From Chloroflexota bacterium (GTDB lineage: Bacteria > Chloroflexota > UBA6077 > CF-72), in the NCBI GenBank assembly GCA_019239775.1, contig JAFAZN010000049.1, positions 1-33,473 of the forward strand: 33,473 nucleotides of DNA, given 5' to 3'. The first letter of the stretch is position 1. Every line of letters starts with the position of its first letter. Below the pieces are notes generated by a model. It ran no database searches. It worked only from the letters and a program-made list of their open reading frames with translations, and was not told the origin of the DNA. The position numbers were made by a program, and so were the translations under genes. Shown here in pieces: positions 18,528 through 25,227 of this stretch.

Positions 18528-19606
18528 GCAGGTGTGGCTGCGGCCACGTAGCGCTTGAGCGCCTGCGCGGCGCGGTCGACATCTTGGACGGTGTTGTACA
18601 CGTGGGTTGACAGGCGTACGCTGCCCGCCCGCACGGCTGCTTTGACCCCAGCCGCGGCTAATTCCACCCGAACGGTTTCGGCGTCCTCCACCGGAACGGA
18701 CACGATCGTGCTCTCAGGTTCGTGTAATCCGAGCTGGTGTGCGAGTCGACGCGCCAGCGCGCGAGGTTCGTTCAGGACACCGGCAGCTTGCCAGTCCGCC
18801 AGCAGCGAAAGTGATTCGGCCGCGCCGGCCCAGGCCAACCACGCCAGCGAAACGTCGAATCGGGCGGCACTTGGCGCCTGGTCGAGTGGGCCACCGTAAT
18901 AGACGTGGTACGGATCACGCGCGCTGCGCCAGTTGGCCAACCACGCGGGGATTCGGTCCCATTGCTCTTTCGTGACAGAGAGGAACGCCACACCACGGGG
19001 ACTCAACAAGTGCTTGTATGCGGCGCAGACGACGAAGTCCGCGCGCGGATCCACGCCGACGAACGGGACCGCGTGGGTGGCATCGATCAGCGTTCTCGCG
19101 CCCACGCGTTGTGCTTCATCCAGCACTTCCCGCTGCCGTGCACTTTCGCCCGATTGCGAGCGCACCAGGCTGAACGCCACCAACGTGGTGCTTGGCCGAA
19201 TGTTGTCCAGGAGGTCGTCGAACGGAACCTCGCGCACCGTCACGCCATGGTGGTGTGCAGCAACGAGCAACGGAAACAGCACGGAGTTGAACTCCTCATA
19301 CGGAACCACGACCTCGTCGGTTTCCGTGAGGTTTGCCGCGACAAGCCCGACGCCGACAGAAGCTGACGGGATCAGCGCGATGCGCTGGGCCTCGACACCA
19401 ATGAGCGAGGCGAAGGCGGTGCGGCACGCCTCACCGCGAACGTCCCATTCCGTAACCCAGTCCGCCGTCCCGCGCTGCCAACGCTCCAGGGCGCGCTGCA
19501 TGACCTCGACGGTCGGGCGCGGCGGCAGCCCGTAGGTCGCCGAGTCCAGGTACGTACAACCAGGTTCTGGCGCAAATAACGCGCGAATGTCGTCCGGCAC
19601 CGCCAC
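18524..19606 (-). CDS. Class V PLP-dependent aminotransferase
   Basis: This 360-residue fold-type I enzyme belongs to the class V group (cysteine desulfurase, isopenicillin-N epimerase and serine-glyoxylate aminotransferase relatives). It has TYLDSATYGLPPR near the N-terminus, the cofactor Asp in IDATHAVPF and the Schiff-base Lys in CAAYKHLLSPRG. It lacks a clear desulfurase active-site cysteine loop. It heads an operon with glcD and glcF, overlapping glcD by 4 bp, so an amino donor:glyoxylate transamination to glycine is attractive but unproven. The GTG start at 19606 has no Shine-Dalgarno; TACCAT lies 7 nt upstream, as expected for a leaderless start. Confidence 0.87.
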   Translation of the reverse strand: MAVPDDIRALFAPEPGCTYLDSATYGLPPRPTVEVMQRALERWQRGTADWVTEWDVRGEACRTAFASLIGVEAQRIALIPSASVGVGLVAANLTETDEVVVPYEEFNSVLFPLLVAAHHHGVTVREVPFDDLLDNIRPSTTLVAFSLVRSQSGESARQREVLDEAQRVGARTLIDATHAVPFVGVDPRADFVVCAAYKHLLSPRGVAFLSVTKEQWDRIPAWLANWRSARDPYHVYYGGPLDQAPSAARFDVSLAWLAWAGAAESLSLLADWQAAGVLNEPRALARRLAHQLGLHEPESTIVSVPVEDAETVRVELAAAGVKAAVRAGSVRLSTHVYNTVQDVDRAAQALKRYVAAATPA

Positions 19607-19613
19607 AGTAGGG

Positions 19614-19619
19614 ATGGTA
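19614..19619 (-). promoter_or_regulatory. Candidate -10 box for a leaderless aminotransferase-glcDF transcript
   Basis: Minus-strand TACCAT (19619-19614) fits TANNNT and lies 7 nt before the GTG start at 19606. No ribosome-binding site and no convincing -35 are visible. The geometry matches the box before the tricorn gene. Confidence 0.4.
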
Positions 19620-19685
19620 GCGACACAGGGGTTCTCTCAGGGGGCGGAGTCGCCGTGGAAACGTGGGTGGGCGGAGGGACCTTGT

Positions 19686-21011
19686 TCAGGCTCCTTCGAG
19701 GTAGCGCGCGAGCTCCCAGCTGCTGATGTGACGTCCGAAGGCCAGCCATTCCTGCTCCTTGGCGGTCAGGAAGCGTTCGAATATTGGCTGGCCCAATGCG
19801 TCGCGCACGACGGGATCCCAGTTCAGTTCCTCGAGCGCTTCGCCGAGCGTTGCTGGCAGCGGATCGGCCACCTCGGCACCCTCGACATCCAGCTCCTGAG
19901 GTGCCTCGTCAGCAGGTTCGGGCAGCGGCAGCCGATTGCGAATGCCGTCCAGACCGGTCTTGAGCATGGCCGCGAGCGCAAGGTATGGGTTGCAGCTCGG
20001 ATCGGGCGCACGCAGCTCCAGTCGCGTCCCGCGGCCGGCCGCGGGCTCGGGCACACGCAGCAGCGCGCCGCGATGAATTCGCGCCCAGGTGACTCGGGCT
20101 GGCGCTTCAGCGCCACCGGACAGACGTTTGTACGAGTTGACCAGCGGCGCAATCACTGCTGAAAGTCCACGCGCATGCGCCAGTTGGCCAGCCACGAATT
20201 GGGCACCTACCTCGGACAGTGAGTACCGTTCCGCCGCATCGAAAAATGCGTCGTCGCCCGACGAGGGATCCAAAAGCAGCTGCGTAATGTGCATGCCCGA
20301 GCCGGGCGCGTCTTCCAGCGGCTTGGGCATGAAGCTCACGAGCATGCGGCCGCGCCGCGCCAGCGACCGCAACGCCCACTTCAGGGCGACGACCGCGTCG
20401 GCGGCTTCGAGTGCGCCCAGCTCGGCGATGTCGATCTCGTGCTGTCCGGGCCCGACTTCGGCGTGCGACGCCTCGACCTCCACGCCGAACCCGCGTAGCG
20501 CTTCGATTGCCTCCCGGCACAGATTCGCGGCACGCACTTCTTGAATCTCGAAATAGCCACTCCGATCCACCGGCGACAGCGAACGTGCAGCTTTGCCGGC
20601 GAGGTCGGGGTCTTCGAAGACGAAGAATTCAACCTCGATGCTGACGCGGTACTCGAAGCCTGGATAAAACTCGCGTGCTTCGGCCAGGACCGACTTGAGC
20701 GCGTGACGCGGATCGGCGGCAAACGGCGCGCCACCAGGCAGATGCACGTCGCAGATCAAGCGGGCGGTCGGTGTGGATTCCCAGGGCACGATTGCGAACG
20801 TATCGACGTCCGGTCGCAGGAACAGGTCGCTTTCGGCCGTGCGGGCCAGCCCTTCAACAGACGAGCCGTCGAACCAGGCGCCATGCTCGAGGATTCGCTC
20901 GAGCCTGCTGGATGGGATCGTCAGACTCTTGATGGCGCCGGGCACATCGGTGAACTGGAGGTGCACGACCTCGATGCCCGCGTCTTGCGCGCGTTGGACG
21001 ATGGATGTCAC
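19686..21011 (-). CDS. glnA: Glutamine synthetase, type I, GSI-alpha-like
   Basis: The enzyme makes glutamine from glutamate, ammonia and ATP. Its 441 residues match the short GSI-alpha form. The active site is complete: FDGSS at 48-52, metal ligands Glu126 and Glu128, Glu185 and Glu192 in EVGPGQHEID, His241 in GSGMH, NSYKRL and RLELRAPDPSCNPYLA. There is no adenylylation tyrosine motif: the region reads NRLPLPEPADE, so GlnE control is not expected. Arg57 in EGLAR aligns with the Bacillus arginine tied to glutamine feedback. The GTG start overlaps the kinase stop (GTGA) with a GGGGG-type ribosome-binding site 5 nt upstream. It is the last gene of a permease-PP2C-kinase-glnA operon, an unusual setting. 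Confidence 0.94.
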   Translation of the reverse strand: MTSIVQRAQDAGIEVVHLQFTDVPGAIKSLTIPSSRLERILEHGAWFDGSSVEGLARTAESDLFLRPDVDTFAIVPWESTPTARLICDVHLPGGAPFAADPRHALKSVLAEAREFYPGFEYRVSIEVEFFVFEDPDLAGKAARSLSPVDRSGYFEIQEVRAANLCREAIEALRGFGVEVEASHAEVGPGQHEIDIAELGALEAADAVVALKWALRSLARRGRMLVSFMPKPLEDAPGSGMHITQLLLDPSSGDDAFFDAAERYSLSEVGAQFVAGQLAHARGLSAVIAPLVNSYKRLSGGAEAPARVTWARIHRGALLRVPEPAAGRGTRLELRAPDPSCNPYLALAAMLKTGLDGIRNRLPLPEPADEAPQELDVEGAEVADPLPATLGEALEELNWDPVVRDALGQPIFERFLTAKEQEWLAFGRHISSWELARYLEGA

Positions 21012-22024
21012 GACGGCCCCCTTGCAGTGTGCGCCAACTGCGCAATGATGCCGATCACAGCCAGAAGGAGGATCGCTCCAATCACGACGGCCGCATTGAC
21101 CACGCGTTCGCGGGAGAGGCGTCCAGGCCTCGAGGACTCGGACGGATACTGGTTGGGAACGACGACGTCGTCAAGATGAAGCAGATCGTCACGTAGCGCA
21201 GCCATCGACGCGTATCGCTCCGAGGGTTCGCGACGCAGCGTCCGCCACACGACTGCCTCGAGTGACGGCGGCAACTCAGGCCGTTTTCGGCGTAACAACG
21301 GCGCGTCAGTGGTGACGCGCTGACTCATCACCGCCAGGGGACTGTCGCCGTGGTAGGGCACGTTGCCCGTCAGCATCTCGAAGAGCATCACGCCCAACGC
21401 ATAGATGTCCGTACGTGCGTCACCGCGATCGCCCTGGACCTGCTCAGGCGCCATGTAATCCGGCGTTCCAAAGCCGGACGTCAGCCGTCTGAAGGTGAGC
21501 CTCCGCGCGCCCTGCAGCAGCGCGATCCCGAAGTCGACGAGTTTCACCGTCCCGTCGGTTTCGATCAGGATGTTCTCAGGTTTCAGGTCGCGGTGCACCA
21601 CACCGTGCTCGTGGCAGTACTGCAGGGCATCAGCCAGTTGCACCGCGATGCGAACGGCTTCGTCGGGCGGCAGTGGCGCGTTCTGGCGGAGGTATTCGCG
21701 CAGCAACGTGCCGTCGACAAATTCGAGGACGAGGTACGGCGCCACCCCATCTTCCAGCCGACCTTCGTCGAGCAGCTGCTGAATATTGGGATGGTGCAGG
21801 CGTTTGCCGATCTCGAGTTCGCGCTGATACCGGCTGTAGGTCGACGGATCGCCAATGAGGCTGGTGAACGGCACCTTGAGCACGACGAGGCGTCCACTGG
21901 CACGCTCACGCGCTTTGTACGCGTCGTTCATGCCGCCCTGGCCAAGAGTCTCCAGGATGTCGTACTTGTTGTTGACGGTCTCGCCCGCCTGGTAGCGCAT
22001 GGTGCCGATGTGGGCGTAGCTCAT
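21008..22024 (-). CDS. Membrane-anchored Ser/Thr protein kinase (Hanks type)
   Basis: The 338-residue protein has a full cytoplasmic kinase domain (about 20-280) and one transmembrane helix (about 309-331) with a tail of only 7 residues, so it has no extracellular PASTA-type sensor. Catalytic elements are present: glycine-rich loop GQGGMNDAY (28-36), Lys50, Glu69 as probable helix-C partner, HRDLKPEN (144-151) and DFG (164-166), followed by GTPDYMAPEQ. Ala replaces the usual Val in the loop. It starts 2 nt after the PP2C gene and overlaps glnA by 4 nt. The phosphatase next door is the expected antagonist; the permease or glutamine synthetase are candidate substrates by context only. Confidence 0.94.
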   Translation of the reverse strand: MSYAHIGTMRYQAGETVNNKYDILETLGQGGMNDAYKARERASGRLVVLKVPFTSLIGDPSTYSRYQRELEIGKRLHHPNIQQLLDEGRLEDGVAPYLVLEFVDGTLLREYLRQNAPLPPDEAVRIAVQLADALQYCHEHGVVHRDLKPENILIETDGTVKLVDFGIALLQGARRLTFRRLTSGFGTPDYMAPEQVQGDRGDARTDIYALGVMLFEMLTGNVPYHGDSPLAVMSQRVTTDAPLLRRKRPELPPSLEAVVWRTLRREPSERYASMAALRDDLLHLDDVVVPNQYPSESSRPGRLSRERVVNAAVVIGAILLLAVIGIIAQLAHTARGPS

Positions 22025-22026
22025 GT

Positions 22027-22848
22027 TTAATCCACGCCCCGTTGTCGGAAGATACTGGAAAGCCAGCCGTTGCTTCTTTCAGGACTCGCGGCATCGACCG
22101 AAACCACCCGAATCACTTGTGCGCTGACGTTGTCCTGGCAGTCCCGCTCCAGGGCCATATCGATCAGCGTGCGTGCGGCAGCCTCAGGTGCGTTGCCCGA
22201 GAGAACCTCGCAGAGCTCTTCGTCTTCGATCTCAGACCAGAGGCCATCGCTACATAGCAAGAACTGGTCGTCGGCCTGGATGGGGTGGCGCACATAATCC
22301 GGCCGCGGGATGAGGCGGCTTCCGAGGGTGCGGGTGAGGCTGCTTCGGCCGGGATGGTCCTTCACCTTCTCGGGCTTCAGAATGCGCATCCGGACCAGCT
22401 CGGCGGCCTCGGAGTGGTCGGAAGTGAGCTGATTCAGCCGGCCATCACGCCAGTGGTAGACCCGTGTATCGCCGATGTGGGCAACGTAGGCCTGCGCACC
22501 GGCCAGCGCAATTGCCGATAGGGTCGTCTCCATCGAGCGATATTCGGGATTGCGATGCGTCAGCTCGTGGATACGCAGGTTTGCGGCCTGAACCGCCTGG
22601 CGCAGCGCTGGCTCGATACGCGTGTGGTTCGACCGTGAGTAGTACTCCTCGCCGAAACGTGCAACAGCTGTAGAACTGGCGACTTCACCGGCAGCGTGGC
22701 CGCCGAGTCCATCGGCGACCACGTAGAGATAGCCCTTGCGCTGAAGCGCGAGAGCATCGGGTGGCGCGAAGCACCCGATGCTGTCCTCGTTTGTTTCCCG
22801 ATGCGGTCCCGCGTCAGTGAGCCCGCATGCCTCGAGCTCGAGCCCCAA
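22027..22848 (-). CDS. PP2C-family Ser/Thr protein phosphatase
   Basis: This 273-residue metal-dependent phosphatase resembles PstP/PrpC/Stp. Conserved metal and phosphate motifs are RETNEDS (around 18-23), VVADGLGGHAAGE (43-55, Asp46), HIGDTRVY, LLCSDGL (Asp201) and QDNVSA (Asp239). No transmembrane helix is seen. The start is TTG at 22848, preceded by AGGA at 6 nt; it lies 20 nt after the permease gene. Placed directly before a kinase gene, it would reverse that kinase's phosphorylation, as in many bacterial kinase-phosphatase pairs. Confidence 0.94.
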   Translation of the reverse strand: MGLELEACGLTDAGPHRETNEDSIGCFAPPDALALQRKGYLYVVADGLGGHAAGEVASSTAVARFGEEYYSRSNHTRIEPALRQAVQAANLRIHELTHRNPEYRSMETTLSAIALAGAQAYVAHIGDTRVYHWRDGRLNQLTSDHSEAAELVRMRILKPEKVKDHPGRSSLTRTLGSRLIPRPDYVRHPIQADDQFLLCSDGLWSEIEDEELCEVLSGNAPEAAARTLIDMALERDCQDNVSAQVIRVVSVDAASPERSNGWLSSIFRQRGVD

Positions 22849-22868
22849 GAGAATCCTGAGGCTTCAGC

Positions 22869-24419
22869 TCAGCTCGCGCCCTTGGGTGCGGCGACCAGCG
22901 ATCGACCCGTTCGACGGTTGTTCACCACGATGTACGCCACGCTGGCGATCAACCACAGCGCGGCGATCCCAATGGCCATGAGCGACTCGGTCTGACTGTC
23001 GCCACCACCAATGAAGCCAACTCCAAGAATCACGACGAGCAGCAAGACGTTCGCCAGCAAGCCGAGGCCTGGAATGAGCAGGTGCTTGACGAAGTTGAAG
23101 TCGGGCCGGGATGCAAAGGCGATGATCGTCCACAGGCAGGTCAGGCCGTACAGAACAAACGTACCGAAGTTGGATGCCAGAGTGATGCCGGTCAGCGTCA
23201 CTACCGAGATGACACCGATCACGCCTATGACAGCCGAGACGACAACCATGGCGACAACCGCCATGTGTGGCGTTAGAAAACCTCCATGCAGCAAGCCCAG
23301 CGGCTCGGGCATTTCTGCATCCTGCGCCATCGCGAACGTAATGCGTACGCCTGTGTTCATGGCCGACAGGGTGGTGCCGAGAATCGCCAGGGCAACCGTG
23401 ATCGCCGTGATTACCATCAAGCCGAAGCCGATGCCGCCGAGGCTGTTGCCAATAACTTGAATGAGGTCACCCATGGGCGCGCCCGAGGCAGCCACCGCGT
23501 CGAGACCCGTGACAGGGTTGTTGTTGGCATCCGTACCCGCTAGTGACTGACCGATGGAGTAGTTCGCGGCGAAGTACTCGATCAGGTAGGCAAACAGGCC
23601 TTGAATGACGAGCGCGATGATGACCGCGCGCGGGACATCGCGCTTCGGGTTCTTGGCTTCCGCAGCGAACGCGGTGCACGATTCGAACCCGACCAGGATC
23701 AGGATCGCGATCGTCGCCTGCATCAGCGTGTTGAGAAGATCCTTCGGAAAGAGGACTGCCGATGCCGATGGCCAGACGAATTCAGTGTGGTCCGGGTTGG
23801 CGAGGCGGTACCAGATCGCGCCAACTGAGAACAACACCAGCGCGGTCAACTGGATGACGTTGATAATCAGGGAGGTCATCGTCGAGCCGCTGACGCCACG
23901 GTAGGCGATGTAGCCAACAAGAACGGCGAACAGTACGGCAATAACCATCTCAGGCACCGTGCCGATGTTCAGCCCGAACTGACCGAGCAGGTACTGAATC
24001 AGAATCGCCATGAAGGCGACCATTACGCCTGGGTAGACCCAGTAGAACAGGTGCGCTGCCCAGCCGGTAGCGAGCTTGGCAAGACGTCCCCACCGATGGT
24101 GGCGGCTCTCCTCCTTATCCATGAACGCCTTCTCGGCGAAGTAATAGGCCGACGCCGTACCTGCCTCGGGGTAGACCCGCGCCAGCTCCGAATAGGACAG
24201 CGCGGTAAAGAATGCCAGGACAAGGGCGAAGACGATGCCTGGCCACATGTCCAGGGCCGTCGAAGCGGTACCTCCTGGGACCGTCTGCGCAGCCTGGACC
24301 TGCAGCGTGATCCACAGAAACGCTCCAGGCGCGATCAGCGCCATGGCGTTGACTGTCACGCCAGTCAGCCCAAGCGTAGGGCGCATACCTGTGCTGTTCG
24401 CGGGACTCTCCACAGCCAC
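22869..24419 (-). CDS. APC-superfamily amino acid permease
   Basis: This 516-residue secondary transporter has about 12 hydrophobic segments and the APC hallmark in the first helix (TVNAMALIAPGAFLW). FTALSYSELARVYPEAG and the helix-6 region ILVGFESCTAFAAEAKNPKRDVPRA are also typical. A hydrophilic loop between helices 2 and 3 is rich in charge (MDKEESRHHRWG). The substrate is not deducible; amino acids, amines or polyamines are all possible. The start is GTG at 24419, with GGAG 9 nt upstream. It is the first gene of the operon ending in glutamine synthetase, which suggests a nitrogenous substrate. Confidence 0.92.
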   Translation of the reverse strand: MAVESPANSTGMRPTLGLTGVTVNAMALIAPGAFLWITLQVQAAQTVPGGTASTALDMWPGIVFALVLAFFTALSYSELARVYPEAGTASAYYFAEKAFMDKEESRHHRWGRLAKLATGWAAHLFYWVYPGVMVAFMAILIQYLLGQFGLNIGTVPEMVIAVLFAVLVGYIAYRGVSGSTMTSLIINVIQLTALVLFSVGAIWYRLANPDHTEFVWPSASAVLFPKDLLNTLMQATIAILILVGFESCTAFAAEAKNPKRDVPRAVIIALVIQGLFAYLIEYFAANYSIGQSLAGTDANNNPVTGLDAVAASGAPMGDLIQVIGNSLGGIGFGLMVITAITVALAILGTTLSAMNTGVRITFAMAQDAEMPEPLGLLHGGFLTPHMAVVAMVVVSAVIGVIGVISVVTLTGITLASNFGTFVLYGLTCLWTIIAFASRPDFNFVKHLLIPGLGLLANVLLLVVILGVGFIGGGDSQTESLMAIGIAALWLIASVAYIVVNNRRTGRSLVAAPKGAS

Positions 24420-24443
24420 CTCTGCACACTCCTTTAATCCACT

Positions 24444-24467
24444 CAGCGCGCTTTGCGCTGTGCACAG
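24444..24467. promoter_or_regulatory. Overlapping inverted repeats upstream of the permease operon
   Basis: CAGCGC (24444-24449) and GCGCTG (24455-24460) form a 6-bp stem with a 5-nt loop. A second perfect palindrome, CTGTGCACAG (24458-24467), overlaps it. A related repeat, TGTGCA-CAT-TGCACA (24529-24543), lies at the 3' end of the upstream gene. They occupy the gap before the permease start and could be operator sites or a weak terminator. No T-tract is present. Confidence 0.35.
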
Positions 24468-24524
24468 GCTAGGAGGCCGTCCACGAGCCCGGTGAGAGTC
24501 AACCGTTACGAAAGAGCCGACTTC

Positions 24525-24926
24525 TTATTGTGCACATTGCACAGTCAGGCCTTCGACTCGGATCAGCGCGTGGACCCGGTCGCGCAGCGTGCGCCGCAGA
24601 CCCTCAATGGTTGGGGCACCCTGCATGCTCCAACGCTCCACGATCAGTTGGGCGGTTGCGGGGTCCAGTTCTTCGGGTGTGACGAAGTGCGCAATGCCTT
24701 CGGCAGATACATCTGGCGCCCCTGGCACGCTCAAGCGCACCCACGGATCGCTGCGCCAGCGCCGCACCTTTTCCGAGAAGCCAAAGGAGAACAGGTACAC
24801 GACGCCCGGCTCGCCGATGACGAACCAGACGGGCACGGTGCCGCGCGTTGCGCCTTCCCTCGAGGACACCAGCACCTCCTCCTGGCCGGCCAGCGCCTGC
24901 AGAAAATCTGACGGTAACTGTTGCAA
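24525..24926 (-). CDS. Pyridoxamine 5'-phosphate oxidase-like flavin split-barrel protein
   Basis: This 133-residue protein has the length and pattern of small PPOX-class FMN/F420 split-barrel proteins. The pattern includes VLVSSREGATRGTVPVWFVI, YLFSFGFSEKVRRWRSDP and VRLSVPG. Cofactor and substrate are unknown; many members are F420- or FMN-dependent reductases or haem-binding proteins. The start is TTG at 24926, with GGTAGGG 8 nt upstream. The TTG overlaps the -35 of the divergent ilvB promoter. Its 3' end is about 105 nt upstream of the permease gene on the same strand. Confidence 0.8.
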   Translation of the reverse strand: MQQLPSDFLQALAGQEEVLVSSREGATRGTVPVWFVIGEPGVVYLFSFGFSEKVRRWRSDPWVRLSVPGAPDVSAEGIAHFVTPEELDPATAQLIVERWSMQGAPTIEGLRRTLRDRVHALIRVEGLTVQCAQ

Positions 24927-24949
24927 ACGGCTGGCCCTACCGATAGATT
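24921..24949 (+). promoter_or_regulatory. Promoter of the ilvB T-box leader
   Basis: TTGCAA (24921-24926) and TAGATT (24944-24949) are spaced by exactly 17 nt, placing initiation near 24956, just ahead of the T-box Stem I. The -10 region reads TAATCT on the other strand, so it may double as a -10 for the divergent flavin-protein gene. Confidence 0.65.
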
Positions 24950-24955
24950 AATGCG

Positions 24956-25223
24956 AGGCGTAGACGGAGACAGCGCCGCCCCACTTCTGAAGCTCCAGAG
25001 AGCCCACCAACTGGTGAAAGGTGGGTGCGTAGGACGAGGCAGAGATCCCTCCTGAGCCGCAGCCCGAAAAGCTCTTCGCGAGTTTGAGTAGGCGTTGCCG
25101 GGTTTGCCACCCGTTATCAGGGGCAGGGGTATACACGTACCTCGTGAGTGTTCCGCTTCGGCGGGGAAACAGGGTGGTACCGCGGACCGCAAGGTTCGTC
25201 CCTGAACTTGAAGGAGACGAACC
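24956..25223 (+). promoter_or_regulatory. T-box riboswitch controlling ilvB, probable isoleucine specifier
   Basis: The leader has the T-box landmarks in order. AGAGAG (24997-25002) is followed by a CCCACC/GGTGGG hairpin whose loop holds the GGTGAAA of Stem I apices (25003-25025). The specifier segment GAG-ATC-CCTCCTGAG begins at 25042 and aligns with the typical GAA-codon-ACCTTTGAG, putting ATC (Ile) at 25045-25047. A Stem III-like hairpin with a TTCG loop is at 25151-25168. The T-box AGGGTGGTACCGCG is at 25171-25184, with partner TCCCT-type bases at 25199-25203. Uncharged tRNA-Ile would bind and raise ilvB expression. A Leu CTC specifier in the same loop is the alternative. Confidence 0.9.
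25193..25223 (+). promoter_or_regulatory. Ribosome-binding-site sequestering hairpin of the T-box
   Basis: GGTTCGTC (25193-25200) pairs perfectly with GACGAACC (25216-25223), and CCT/AGG extends the stem past a bulged A. The 3' arm covers the Shine-Dalgarno AAGGAG (25211-25216), 11 nt before the ilvB ATG, and no T-run follows. The switch is therefore probably translational: pairing of the T-box AGGG with the 5' arm's CCCT would free the ribosome-binding site. Confidence 0.75.
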
Positions 25224-25227
25224 ACCC

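Noticed and set aside
25084-25227. Upstream extension of the ilvB frame
   Set aside because: This segment is the T-box leader; the ATG at 25228 with AAGGAG is the real start.
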